This document shows positions 8,183 to 16,752 of a stretch of DNA of 64,000 nucleotides, in pieces (position 1 is the stretch's first letter; every line of letters starts with the position of its first letter). The stretch comes from CAVTGO01 sp963734275 (lineage in GTDB: Bacteria; Actinomycetota; UBA4738; HRBIN12), in assembly GCA_963734275.1 (NCBI GenBank), contig CAVTGO010000002.1, positions 173,313-237,312 of the forward strand. The letters run 5' to 3'. A program made the position numbers and the translations under genes. The notes under the pieces are model-generated. The model was not told where the DNA came from and made no database searches. It was given only the letters and a program-made list of their open reading frames with translations.

Positions 8183-9589
8183 ATGCGGACCGAGCGGCCG
8201 GTCACGGTGCTCGCGGGGCGGTACCGGCTCGAGGAGGAGCTCGGGCGGAGCGCGACCGGCATGATCTGGCGCGCGACCGACACGTTGCTGTCGAGGACGG
8301 TCACGGTGAAGCTGGTGCACCCGGAGCTCGCCGGCGACGCCGCCTCCGCCGAACGGCTGACCGAGGAGGCTCGCCGCTTCGCGACCGTGAGGTCGCCGGC
8401 CATCGCACGCCTGCTGGACACGGGCGAGGAGGATGGGATCGTCTTCCTCGTTCGCGAGCACGTCGACGGCTCGAGCGTGCGCTCGCTGCTGGAGCACGAC
8501 GGCCCGCTCGCGGCGGACAGAGCCATGAGGATCGTCCTCGAGACGCTCGAGGCGCTCGCCGAGGCCCACGACGCCGGGGTGTTTCACCTGAACCTCGAGC
8601 CCGACGACGTGCTGATCACATCCGACGGGACGGTGCGGGTGACCGACTTCGGCATCGGGGCCGTGATCTGCGCGACACGCGAGCCCGACGACGTGATCCG
8701 CATGCTGGGATCCGGTCGCCTCGCTCCCGAGCAGCGCTCGGGCGGAGCGATCGATGCCCGCACCGACGTCTTCGGTGCCGGCGCCCTCGCGTTCGAGCTG
8801 CTGACCGGCGAGGCGCCGGACGAACGGACCTCGCCCCGGTCGATCCGAGGCGACGTGCCACGTCCCATCGACCGGGCGGTGGCTCGCGCGCTGTCCGAGG
8901 ACCCATCGGAGCGGTTCCCCGACGCCCGCTCCTTCGCCGCCGAGATCGCCGGCCGCGCCGGCGAGGGGCCGTCCGCCCCGCTCGACGATGACCGCCCATC
9001 GGGAGCGCTCAGATCCTGGCTGCTGGTCCCGGCGCTGATCGGCCTCGGGGCCGCGGCCGTGATCGCGCTCGGACTGTGGTTGGGGGGACTCGAGGTGGGA
9101 GGGCCGCTCGGGATCCGGGTCGCCGAAGAGCCCGTCAGCCCGCCGCCGCAGACCGCGACCCTGCTCGTGCGACCGGTCGCCGTCACCGTCCTGGACCCGT
9201 TCGGCGATGGCTCCGAGAACGACTCGACCGCGCCCTCAGCGATCGACGGCGACCGCACGACGGCCTGGCGCTCCGAGAACTACTTCGACGGCGAGCTCCG
9301 CAAGCCGGGCGTCGGGCTCGTCTTCGACTTGGGGAGATCGCGGCTCGTGGACGGGGTCCGCCTGTCCACACCGAACCCGGGTTTCGCGTTCGCGCTCGCC
9401 GTCGGCGACGACCCAGCGACGCTCCTCGACGCGGTCGGCGGGGTCATCGTCGCGCAGGGCGAGACCCGCGCCGAGCTCGAAGGCGCGGGGCGCTACGTGC
9501 TCGTGTGGATCACGTCGGTCGTGCCGGTCTCGGACGGGGACCGCGCCGAGGTGGCCGAGCTTCGCGTGACGGTGGCCGCCGGTGCGTGA
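8183..9589 (+). CDS. membrane pseudokinase with discoidin-like ectodomain (detached C-terminal half of mycobacterial MurJ)
   Basis: 468 residues. Residues about 10-260 are a Ser/Thr kinase fold. The ATP lysine is kept (K43 in TVTVKL), as is DFG (155-157). The HRD catalytic motif reads HLN (135-137), and the usual catalytic-loop K and N are E139 and D142, so it should be inactive. One helix follows at about 277-300. The outer domain carries the discoidin/F5-8-like pattern SAIDGDRTTAWRSE...VGLVFDLG. In Mycobacterium the pseudokinase part of MviN is phosphorylated by PknB and recruits FhaA (established); the same role here is inferred. ATG at 8183 follows a TAGACT box. Confidence 0.86.
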   Translation: MRTERPVTVLAGRYRLEEELGRSATGMIWRATDTLLSRTVTVKLVHPELAGDAASAERLTEEARRFATVRSPAIARLLDTGEEDGIVFLVREHVDGSSVRSLLEHDGPLAADRAMRIVLETLEALAEAHDAGVFHLNLEPDDVLITSDGTVRVTDFGIGAVICATREPDDVIRMLGSGRLAPEQRSGGAIDARTDVFGAGALAFELLTGEAPDERTSPRSIRGDVPRPIDRAVARALSEDPSERFPDARSFAAEIAGRAGEGPSAPLDDDRPSGALRSWLLVPALIGLGAAAVIALGLWLGGLEVGGPLGIRVAEEPVSPPPQTATLLVRPVAVTVLDPFGDGSENDSTAPSAIDGDRTTAWRSENYFDGELRKPGVGLVFDLGRSRLVDGVRLSTPNPGFAFALAVGDDPATLLDAVGGVIVAQGETRAELEGAGRYVLVWITSVVPVSDGDRAEVAELRVTVAAGA

Positions 9590-10184
9590 CCCGTCGGTCC
9601 GCGACGAGGACCTCGTCCGCATGTTCCTTTCCGGGGACCGCGCCGCGTTCTCGGTCCTGGTCGAGCGCCACGAGAAGCGCGTGTACAACCTCGCCCTACG
9701 CATGACGGGCCGAGAGGAGGACGCGCGCGACGCCGCTCAGGACGCGTTCCTCACCGCGCTGCGCAAGCTCTCCTCGTTCCGCGGCGAGGCCGCGTTCACC
9801 ACATGGCTCCATCGCGTGACCGTGAACGCCTGCTACGACCTGCTGCGCAAGCGACAGCGCGCGCCGATGTTGCATCAGAGCGACGACGACCGTCCCGGGC
9901 CCGAGCCGCCACCCGCGCCCGACCACGCCGACGTCGCGAGCCTGTCCGTGGACGTCCAGCGCGCACTCTTGCTGGTCCCCGAGGACTTCCGCGTCGTGAT
10001 GATCCTGCACGACGTCCAGGACCTGGCCCAGGACGACGTGGCGGCGATCCTGCAGATCCCCGTGGGCACGGTGAAATCGCGCTTGCACCGGGGCAGGATC
10101 GCACTCGCCAAGGCCCTCGGCCTGCCCCCCCGCGGGGAACGCGAGGCGCCGTCGGGACCGTCTGAGGGCTCGGTGTCCCGATGA
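9582..10184 (+). CDS. ECF-type sigma factor (SigM position)
   Basis: 200 residues with sigma-70 region 2 (RAAFSVLVERHEKRVYNLAL, DAAQDAFLTALRKLSSFRGE, FTTWLHRVTVNACYDLLRKR) and region 4 (LPxDFRVVMILHDVQDLAQDDVAAILQ pattern, then VGTVKSRLHRGR). It directs RNA polymerase to a specific promoter set, probably envelope or oxidative stress genes. That is suggested by its position, which matches mycobacterial sigM (Rv3911), and by the following thioredoxin genes. GTG at 9582 overlaps the pseudokinase stop by 8 bases. The anti-sigma gene overlaps its end by 4 bases, so the two are co-translated. Confidence 0.9.
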   Translation: MRDPSVRDEDLVRMFLSGDRAAFSVLVERHEKRVYNLALRMTGREEDARDAAQDAFLTALRKLSSFRGEAAFTTWLHRVTVNACYDLLRKRQRAPMLHQSDDDRPGPEPPPAPDHADVASLSVDVQRALLLVPEDFRVVMILHDVQDLAQDDVAAILQIPVGTVKSRLHRGRIALAKALGLPPRGEREAPSGPSEGSVSR

Positions 10185-10963
10185 CCCATCCCGAAGAGCT
10201 CCTCGCCGGCTACGTCGACGGCACGCTCACCGAACCGGAGCGTGCCGTCGTCGACGCACATCTAGCCTCGTGTCCGGTGTGCCGCGAGGAGGTCGAGCTC
10301 GCCCGCGGCGCGGTGACCGCGCTCGCCTCGCTCGAGGAGGCCGCGGTCCCGTTCGGCGTCACCGGACCGGTCCTCGCCGAGGCGGGCCGCCGGTTCGAGC
10401 GCCGTCGCGACGCCGTCTGGCAGCGCGTGCAATGGGCCGCGGGCGCCGCCGTCGCAGCCGCCCTGGTGCTGGTCGTCGTGGTGAACATGGGGAACGACGA
10501 CGGAGACGACCTGGCCTCGGCGCCCGCGGCCGAGGCCGCCGCGACGGGCGCAACCGGTTCCGGAGGTGCGTTGGAGTTCTCGGCGCAGTTCGGCGGGCTC
10601 GAGCGGCTGGACGCCGATTTCGACGTTGCCGGCGTCGATTCCCTCGCCAAGGACGAGGCCGCCCGGGCCGCAGCACCGCCGGCCGCCTCGATCTCCGAGG
10701 ACGCAGGGGGGATGGATCTCCGAGATGAGCGGTTCGCGGCGCCGGGCAAGGCCATCGACTGCATCCGCCGCAGCGGCGGTCCCGTTGACGACCCGCGAGA
10801 CGTGCTCGTGCGGCTGATCGAGGCCGAGTTCCGAGGCACGCCCGCCTACCTCGCCGTCTTCCTCGAGGGGCCCGGCGCGGGCCAGGACCCCGATGCGGTC
10901 CTGGTCTGGGTGGCCTCCACCCTCGACTGCACCCCGCTCAACCTCACCTCTCAGCGGATCTGA
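10181..10963 (+). CDS. zinc-type transmembrane anti-sigma factor
   Basis: 260 residues. The N-terminal zinc-binding anti-sigma (ZAS) motif is seen as H27-x3-C31-x2-C34 (HLASCPVC). A membrane helix lies at about 85-104 (WAAGAAVAAALVLVVVVNMG), followed by an outer domain of about 150 residues rich in Ala and acidic residues. It should hold the upstream ECF sigma factor inactive at the membrane. The ATG at 10181 overlaps the sigma stop by 4 bases. Mycobacterial Rv3912 (RsmA) has the same place. Confidence 0.87.
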   Translation: MTHPEELLAGYVDGTLTEPERAVVDAHLASCPVCREEVELARGAVTALASLEEAAVPFGVTGPVLAEAGRRFERRRDAVWQRVQWAAGAAVAAALVLVVVVNMGNDDGDDLASAPAAEAAATGATGSGGALEFSAQFGGLERLDADFDVAGVDSLAKDEAARAAAPPAASISEDAGGMDLRDERFAAPGKAIDCIRRSGGPVDDPRDVLVRLIEAEFRGTPAYLAVFLEGPGAGQDPDAVLVWVASTLDCTPLNLTSQRI

Positions 10964-11006
10964 CCCTCCGGTCGGGCCGGGCCGGGACGGTTCGAGCGCG
11001 CACTCG

Positions 11007-11012
11007 TAGAGT
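11007..11012 (+). promoter_or_regulatory. -10 element for the merR-menG-menF operon (leaderless)
   Basis: TAGAGT ends 8 bases before the GTG at 11021. Confidence 0.5.
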
Positions 11013-11020
11013 GATGGATC

Positions 11021-11719
11021 GTGAGGTACCGCGTGGAGCAGCTGGCGTCCGCGTGCGACGTGTCGGTCGACACGGTCCGCTACTACCAGTCCCGCGGCCT
11101 CGTCCCGCCGCCCCAGCGCGAGGGCCGCGTGGCTTGGTACGAGGACGCGCACGCCGAGCGGATCCGAGGGGTCCGGGCCCTCCAGCACCAGGGCCTGTCC
11201 CTCGCGGCCATCAAGCGGGTCGTGGACGCCGGGCTCGGGACGGCCGACGCAGGGCTGGCGGCCGCGGTGGCGGAGGCCCGCGGGGAGGCGGTCGAGGAGG
11301 AGCTCCTCGGACTCGACGCGTTCGCGGCGCGAAGCGGGGTGCCGGCCTCGCTGATCGAGGCCGTGGAGCGCGAGGGGATCCAGCTCGGGCGGCGCGTCGG
11401 CGGGGATCGTCGCTACACGGCGGCCGACATCGACATGGTCCGCGGGGCGCTTCGTCTCCTCGAGTTCGGCCTGCCGCTCGGCGAGCTGCTCGCGCTCGCG
11501 CGCGATACGAACGAGGCGATGATCGGGATCGCCGCACGAGCCGTGGAGCTCTTCGACGAACACGTCCGCAAGCCTGTGCGCGACACCGCAGGTTCGGACG
11601 AGGCTGCCGCGGCCCGGCTGGTCGACGCGTTCGACGCGCTCCTGCCCGCTGTGACGAATCTGGTTGCGAACCACTTCCGCCGGCTGCTCCTCGCCGAGGC
11701 CGAAGAGCGCCTCCGATGA
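11021..11719 (+). CDS. MerR-family regulator with two MerR-like halves
   Basis: 232 residues. Residues 1-70 form a MerR winged helix-turn-helix (YRVEQLASACDVSVDTVRYY, then QSRGLVPPP). A second HTH-like segment follows at about 97-150 (GVPASLIEAVEREG...RRYTAADIDMVRGALRLLEF). The rest is a helical effector or dimer region with no cysteine cluster for metal binding. The gene begins a three-gene unit with menG and menF, overlapping menG by 4 bases, so it may control menaquinone synthesis. The effector is unknown. GTG at 11021 follows a TAGAGT box by 8 bases. Confidence 0.82.
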   Translation: MRYRVEQLASACDVSVDTVRYYQSRGLVPPPQREGRVAWYEDAHAERIRGVRALQHQGLSLAAIKRVVDAGLGTADAGLAAAVAEARGEAVEEELLGLDAFAARSGVPASLIEAVEREGIQLGRRVGGDRRYTAADIDMVRGALRLLEFGLPLGELLALARDTNEAMIGIAARAVELFDEHVRKPVRDTAGSDEAAAARLVDAFDALLPAVTNLVANHFRRLLLAEAEERLR

Positions 11720-12399
11720 ACGAGCTCCCCCGCGGCGAGGAGAAGGCCCGTGTCGTCCGGGGTCTGTTCGACACGATCGCCGGACGCTACGATCTCGTGA
11801 ACCGGGTTATGACGTTCGGGATGGACGTCGGGTGGCGCCGCAGAGCCGTCCGTGAGCTGCGGCTCCCGGGGGGCGCGCTGGTCGCCGACCTCGCCTGCGG
11901 CACCGGCGGCCTCTGCAACGAGCTGCACCGCAGCGGGTACCGGGCGGTGGGGTTCGACTTCTCCCACGGGATGCTCGTGAATGCGTCGGTCGAGCCACCG
12001 CTCGTGCACGCCGACATTCTCGCGCTCCCCCTCGCCGATGGGCGCCTGGACGGCGCGACGTGCGGGTTCGCGCTCCGCAACGTCACCGATCTGGACGCGC
12101 TTTTCGCAGAGACCGCGCGGGTGCTCCGGGCGGGCGGGCGGGCGGCGTTCCTCGAGACCGCCGAGCCCGAGGGTCGCCTGCTCCGCGCCGGTCACGGCGT
12201 CTACTTCAAGCGGCTCGTGCCCCTGATCGGCGGTGCGCTCTCGGATCGAGAGGCCTACGCGTACCTGCCGCGCTCGATGGCCTATCTGCCCGCACCGACC
12301 GAGCTCATCGCGATGCTGGGCGCGGCCGGATTCTCCGACGCGGAGCGCGTACCCCTTGCGGGCGGCGTGGCCCAGCTGCTGGTCGGTACGCGCCGATGA
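11716..12399 (+). CDS. menG: demethylmenaquinone methyltransferase (MenG/UbiE)
   Basis: 227 residues. It methylates demethylmenaquinone with S-adenosylmethionine, the last step of menaquinone synthesis. UbiE-family marks are FDTIAGRYDLVNRVMTFGMD near residue 20, the SAM-binding motif VADLACGTGG near 58-67, and FALRNVTDLDALFAETARVL. It is slightly shorter than E. coli UbiE, as usual for MenG. ATG at 11716 overlaps the merR stop by 4 bases, and its own end overlaps menF by 4 bases. The fourth-base coupling on both sides shows one operon. Confidence 0.93.
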   Translation: MNELPRGEEKARVVRGLFDTIAGRYDLVNRVMTFGMDVGWRRRAVRELRLPGGALVADLACGTGGLCNELHRSGYRAVGFDFSHGMLVNASVEPPLVHADILALPLADGRLDGATCGFALRNVTDLDALFAETARVLRAGGRAAFLETAEPEGRLLRAGHGVYFKRLVPLIGGALSDREAYAYLPRSMAYLPAPTELIAMLGAAGFSDAERVPLAGGVAQLLVGTRR

Positions 12400-13655
12400 A
12401 GGGACCACGGCTCATCGCGCGGACGCACCCGCTGGGTCCGGCGTTCGACCTGCTCGCGAACTACCACGACGGGGGATTCTTCCTGGAGCGCTCGGGTCTC
12501 GGCGTGTCGGCGGTAGGCGAAGCCACCCGCGTACGGGCCGAGCCGGGACCCGAGAGGATCTTGCGCCTGTCGAAGCTCGTCGCGGAGACCCTCGCGAGCG
12601 TCGGGCGTGGGCCCGAGGGCCCAGCACCGGTCGCGGTCGCGTCGATCCCGTTCGACGACGGCGGACCGGCCGAGGCCGTCGTCCCCGCCCGGACGGCGGT
12701 GCGGACGCGGCCCGGCGAGACCTGGCGCATCGATATCGCACCCGAGGGCTTCGACGCCGCGCACCCCGAGCGCGAGCACTGGACCGGCCGCGCGCAGCCG
12801 CACGCCGCCTTCGAGGACATCCAGCTCCGCCCCGACCCCGAGCCCGAGGAGTACGCCTCCGCCGTCGCGCGGGCGGTGGAGCAGATCTCGAACGGCGAGC
12901 TCCGCAAGGTGGTGCTCGCTCGCTCGATGCTCGTCGACGCGGGGCGCGAGCTGGATCCCAAGCAGCTCGTGTGGCGCCTGCGAGCCGTCGACCCGGACTG
13001 CTTCGCGTTCGCGGCGCCCCAACCCGACCGCAACGCGGGCGTGACCCTCGTCGGCGCGACCCCGGAGCTGCTCGTCCGCCGGCGCGGCGACCTCGTGGAG
13101 GCCACGCCGCTGGCCGGATCGGCGCCGCGGTTCGGGGATCCCGCCCGCGACCGCGCATCGGCCGATCGCCTCTTCGGCTCGGTCAAGGACCGCGAGGAGC
13201 ACGCGATCGTCGTCGAGGACGTCGCGCACGTGCTCGACGCGTTCTGCGACGGCGTGCGCCACGAGCACGAGCCCGAGCTCCGGGGAACCGCGAACGTGTG
13301 GCACCTCGCCACGCCGTTCCGCGCCAAGCTCCACGATCGGTCGGTCTCGGTGCTCGATCTGGTGGCGGCGCTGCATCCGACGCCCGCGGTCTGCGGGACG
13401 CCGAGGGAGTCCGCGCGCGAAGCCATCGAGGAGCTGGAGCCGATCGATCGCGGCGGCTACGCGGGGCCGGTCGGATGGGTGGACGCCGACGGCGACGGCG
13501 AGTGGGCGATCGCGCTGCGATGTGCCGAGATCGGGGGGACCACGGCCCGGCTGTTCTCGGGCGCCGGCATCGTCGAGGACTCGATGCCCGAGTCGGAGCT
13601 GGACGAGACCGAACGCAAGTTCCGCGCGTTGCTCGACGCGCTGCGCTGGGGGTAG
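12396..13655 (+). CDS. menF: isochorismate synthase (MenF family)
   Basis: 419 residues. It converts chorismate to isochorismate, the first committed step of menaquinone synthesis. The chorismate-binding fold is shown by NGELRKVVLARSMLVD, VGATPELLVRR, TPLAGSAPRFGDP, EEHAIVVEDVAHVL and the C-terminal GPVGWVDADGDGEWAIALR. ATG at 12396 overlaps menG by 4 bases. It converges with the minus-strand GNAT gene with only 4 bases between. A siderophore-type EntC role is possible by family, but the menaquinone neighbours favour MenF. Confidence 0.92.
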   Translation: MKGPRLIARTHPLGPAFDLLANYHDGGFFLERSGLGVSAVGEATRVRAEPGPERILRLSKLVAETLASVGRGPEGPAPVAVASIPFDDGGPAEAVVPARTAVRTRPGETWRIDIAPEGFDAAHPEREHWTGRAQPHAAFEDIQLRPDPEPEEYASAVARAVEQISNGELRKVVLARSMLVDAGRELDPKQLVWRLRAVDPDCFAFAAPQPDRNAGVTLVGATPELLVRRRGDLVEATPLAGSAPRFGDPARDRASADRLFGSVKDREEHAIVVEDVAHVLDAFCDGVRHEHEPELRGTANVWHLATPFRAKLHDRSVSVLDLVAALHPTPAVCGTPRESAREAIEELEPIDRGGYAGPVGWVDADGDGEWAIALRCAEIGGTTARLFSGAGIVEDSMPESELDETERKFRALLDALRWG

Positions 13656-13659
13656 GTCC

Positions 13660-14136
13660 TCAGTCCCCGGCGACGCCGAGCCACAGCGGCGCCCCTTCCT
13701 GCCCGAACCCCGCTCGCCGGTAGAACGGGACCGACCGCTCGCTCGGCCACACGACCACGCCGTCGACGTCGCGCTCCCGCGCGTGCGCGAGGGCCTCGTC
13801 GAGCAGGGCTCGCCCCAGACCGGCGTCCCGCAGCCCCGGCTCGACGTACATGTTCGTGACGTAGCCGACCGGCCGCTCATCGCGCCGGCGATCCGGATGC
13901 GGCACCTTCTGGACGAGGTGCAGCCAGACGCAGCCGATCAGGCACCCGGCGTCCTCCGCGACCCAGATCCGCCAGGCGTGCGCCGCGAGCGCGTCGGCCA
14001 CGAACGCCGCCATCTCGGCATCGAAGGCAGCACGATCGAGCGTGGGCGGGGTGCCCTGTTCGATACGGAACTCCCAGCGCAGCCGGGCGAGCTCGGGCCC
14101 GTCCTCGACGGTCGCCGGCCGGATCGTCCCGCTCAC
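13660..14136 (-). CDS. GNAT-family acetyltransferase at the end of the menBAD operon
   Basis: 158 residues with the GNAT fold. The acetyl-CoA loop region is YVTNMYVEPGLRDAGLGRAL, and the C-terminal part is SVPFYRRAGFG. GTG at 14136 overlaps the menD stop by 4 bases, so it is translated with menD, but its substrate is unknown and a link to menaquinone is only positional. Longer upstream reading in this frame lies inside menD and does not resemble GNAT. Confidence 0.83.
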   Translation of the reverse strand: MSGTIRPATVEDGPELARLRWEFRIEQGTPPTLDRAAFDAEMAAFVADALAAHAWRIWVAEDAGCLIGCVWLHLVQKVPHPDRRRDERPVGYVTNMYVEPGLRDAGLGRALLDEALAHARERDVDGVVVWPSERSVPFYRRAGFGQEGAPLWLGVAGD

Positions 14137-15827
14137 GCGAGCGAGCGTAACGCCGCCGCCACAGCCTCGCCGACCCGCGCGTGGCACCGGATGTTCTCCT
14201 CGCGATCGGTCGGGACTTCGACGACGTGCACGCCCCCCGCCGAGCGCGCCTCGTCGACAGCGGGGATCAGGTCCTCGGCGCGCGTCACGAGCGCATGTCG
14301 CGCACCCGCGGCCGCGCAGACCGCGCCGAGGTCCAGCCCGTGGGGGGTGGTGAACAGCTCCTCGAGCTCGGGTAGGTCGCGCTGGGGCAAGAACGAGAAG
14401 ATCGCGCCCCCGTCGTTGCTGGGCACGACGAAGACGGCGTCGTGGCCGCGCCGGGCGCTCCACAGCAGGGAGCCCGCGTCGTGCAGCAGCGTCAGGTCGC
14501 CACAGAGTGCGATCGTCGCCCGCCCGGACGCCGCGACGCCGAGGGCCGTCGACACGAACCCGTCGATCCCGCTCGCGCCGCGGTTCGCGATCACGCGGAG
14601 GCCCGTCCGCGGCCCCATGTACGCGTCGAGATCGCGCACCGGCATGCTGGAGCCGACCACGAGCGTCGAGCCATCGGGCGCCGAGGCGGCCACGTCGCGC
14701 GCGACGCGCCCCTCGTACGGCTCATCCCAGCCGTCGATGAGCCCGTCCACCACCAGGCGCGCCGCCGTGTCCGCCTCCTGCCATGACGCGAGCCAGCCGG
14801 TAGAGGGAGCCGGCGCGAGCCCGTCGAGGACGGTGTCCGAGGCGACCGTCCACGCCTCGGCCCGCATCGACCACGCAGCCTTGCGGAGCGGATCCGCCCC
14901 CACGTGATCCGGATCCACCACCACGAGGCGGCCGGCCCTCTCGATGAACGCCAGCCCTGCCCGGGACGTCGGGGCCGCTCCGAACTGGACGACGAGCTCC
15001 GGGATGTGGCGCGGAGAGTAGCCGTCGTCGGCCAGCAGGAACTGCCCCGCGGACAGGGCACCGGGGAGACGGACGCCGGAGGTCGGTTCGGCCAGGAGCG
15101 GCCACCCGAGATCACGGGCGAGGTCGACCAACGCGTCGGGCGGATCGCGCATCGAGCCCGCGAGGATCACGCCGCGCTCGGTCGAGGTCAGCTCCCGCCG
15201 GAGCTCCCGCATCTCGTCCGGGTCCGGACCCTGGACGTTCTCCCAGGATCGGCCCCGCGGAGGTGAGGACGCGGGAGGCGCGACGGTGTCCGCGACCAGC
15301 GGTTCGCGGAAGGGGAGGTTGAGGTGCACGGGCCCCGGTGGAGGGCCCATCGAGAGGTGCATCAACGGCTCCACCAACGCATGCCAGGCGCGCGGGTCGA
15401 GCTCGTCGCCCGGGTTCGGGGCGTCGATGGACGCGCGGACGTACGAGCCGAAGATGCCGGGCTGATCGATCGTCTGGTTCGCGCCCGCCCCGCGGAGCTC
15501 GGGGGGCCGGTCGGCGGTGAGGAGCACGAGCGTCGTCCGCGACATATGGGCTTCGACGACGGCGGGGAACAGCTCCGCCACGGCTGTGCCGCTCGTGGTG
15601 GCGACCGCGACGGGCCGGCCCGTCGCCTTCGCGATTCCGAGGGCGAAGAACGCGCACGCCCGTTCGTCGAGATGCACGTGCAGCCGGACGTGCGGATGGC
15701 GCGACAGCGCGAGCGCGATCGGCGTCGAGCGGGACCCCGGCGACAGGCACGCGTGCTCCATCCCGAACCGCACGAGGTCCTCGACGACTCCCCAGGCGGC
15801 CGCGAACGACGACTCGGCCTCGGACAT
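14133..15827 (-). CDS. menD: SEPHCHC synthase (MenD)
   Basis: 564 residues, the usual size. A thiamine-diphosphate enzyme that joins 2-oxoglutarate and isochorismate in menaquinone synthesis. Seen: the N-terminal SPGSRSTPIALALSRHP with HLDERACAFFALGIAKATGR, the ATTSGTAVAELFPAVVEA segment, NRGASGIDGFVSTALG, and the diphosphate-binding part CGDLTLLHDAGSLLW...NDGGAIFSFLPQ. ATG at 15827 is preceded by GGAGGG at good spacing. It lies 25 bases after menA in the menB-menA-menD-GNAT unit. Confidence 0.94.
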   Translation of the reverse strand: MSEAESSFAAAWGVVEDLVRFGMEHACLSPGSRSTPIALALSRHPHVRLHVHLDERACAFFALGIAKATGRPVAVATTSGTAVAELFPAVVEAHMSRTTLVLLTADRPPELRGAGANQTIDQPGIFGSYVRASIDAPNPGDELDPRAWHALVEPLMHLSMGPPPGPVHLNLPFREPLVADTVAPPASSPPRGRSWENVQGPDPDEMRELRRELTSTERGVILAGSMRDPPDALVDLARDLGWPLLAEPTSGVRLPGALSAGQFLLADDGYSPRHIPELVVQFGAAPTSRAGLAFIERAGRLVVVDPDHVGADPLRKAAWSMRAEAWTVASDTVLDGLAPAPSTGWLASWQEADTAARLVVDGLIDGWDEPYEGRVARDVAASAPDGSTLVVGSSMPVRDLDAYMGPRTGLRVIANRGASGIDGFVSTALGVAASGRATIALCGDLTLLHDAGSLLWSARRGHDAVFVVPSNDGGAIFSFLPQRDLPELEELFTTPHGLDLGAVCAAAGARHALVTRAEDLIPAVDEARSAGGVHVVEVPTDREENIRCHARVGEAVAAALRSLA

Positions 15828-15852
15828 CACGCCCTCCGCGCCGCGGCAGGGG

Positions 15853-16752
15853 TCATCGCGCCAGCCACAACCCGGCCGCGAGCAGCGCCCCGAACGCGAC
15901 CTGCAGCCTGGCCGTCCCGACCAGCACCGGGACGAGCGCCCGCCCCTCGGCGGTCCCGATCGCTCGCACCGGCCGGAGCGCGAGCGGCGCAGCCCCGAGC
16001 GCGAGGAGCGCCCACCGCGGCATCCCCCACCGCTCACCTGCCGCGACGGCGGCCACGACCGATGCGAACGCGAGCGCGACGACGACCCGATAGAGCGCTC
16101 GCGTCCGACGCTCGCCGAGCCGGACCGCCAGCGTCCGCTTTCCGGTCGCGGCGTCGGTCGGGATGTCGCGAAGGTTGTTCGTCATCAGGATCGCGACCGC
16201 GAACACACCCATCGCCGCGCTCGACCACCAGGCGGCGGGCGGGACGCTCTCGACCTGCACGTAGGCGGAACCGGCCGTGGCCATCACGCCGAAGAACACG
16301 AACACCATGAGCTCGCCGAGGCCGAGCTCCGCGTAGGGCCTCGGACCGCCGCTGTAGGACCAGAGTGCGAGCATCGCCAGGGCACCGAACGCGACCAGCC
16401 AGAGGGTGGTCGCCAGCGCGAGCGCGAGGCCAGCCACGGCGGCCACGAGGATCCCGAGCAGCGCCGCGGTCGTCACCGCGCGCGGGGACGCGGCACCCGA
16501 GCCGACGAGACGCGGCGGGCCCAGCCGCTCCGCCGTGTCCACGCCCCTGATGCCGTCGTGGACGTCGTTCGCGTAGTTGACGCCGACCTGGAGCCCGAGC
16601 CCGACGAGCAGTGCGGCAGCGAGCCGCCACGGGATCACGGAGCCGGCGGCCGCGGTCCCGACGACCACGGGCGTGACGCTCGCCCCGAGGGTCCTTGGGC
16701 GTGCGCCCTGGATCCAGAGACCGAGCCGGCTCGCGGACGCCGCAGCGGTCAC
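15853..16752 (-). CDS. menA: 1,4-dihydroxy-2-naphthoate polyprenyltransferase (MenA)
   Basis: 299 residues, UbiA superfamily, about nine membrane helices. It prenylates dihydroxynaphthoate to demethylmenaquinone at the membrane. The first Asp-rich motif is NYANDVHDGIRGVD, and the second is TNNLRDIPTDAATGKRTLAV. The MenA-type opening WIQGARPRTLGASVTPVVVG is also present. GTG at 16752 overlaps the menB stop by 4 bases. Confidence 0.94.
   Translation of the reverse strand: MTAAASASRLGLWIQGARPRTLGASVTPVVVGTAAAGSVIPWRLAAALLVGLGLQVGVNYANDVHDGIRGVDTAERLGPPRLVGSGAASPRAVTTAALLGILVAAVAGLALALATTLWLVAFGALAMLALWSYSGGPRPYAELGLGELMVFVFFGVMATAGSAYVQVESVPPAAWWSSAAMGVFAVAILMTNNLRDIPTDAATGKRTLAVRLGERRTRALYRVVVALAFASVVAAVAAGERWGMPRWALLALGAAPLALRPVRAIGTAEGRALVPVLVGTARLQVAFGALLAAGLWLAR

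Noticed and set aside
8183..9589. Active Ser/Thr protein kinase
   Set aside because: The catalytic Asp of HRD is Asn and the following Lys and Asn are changed, so phosphotransfer is unlikely.
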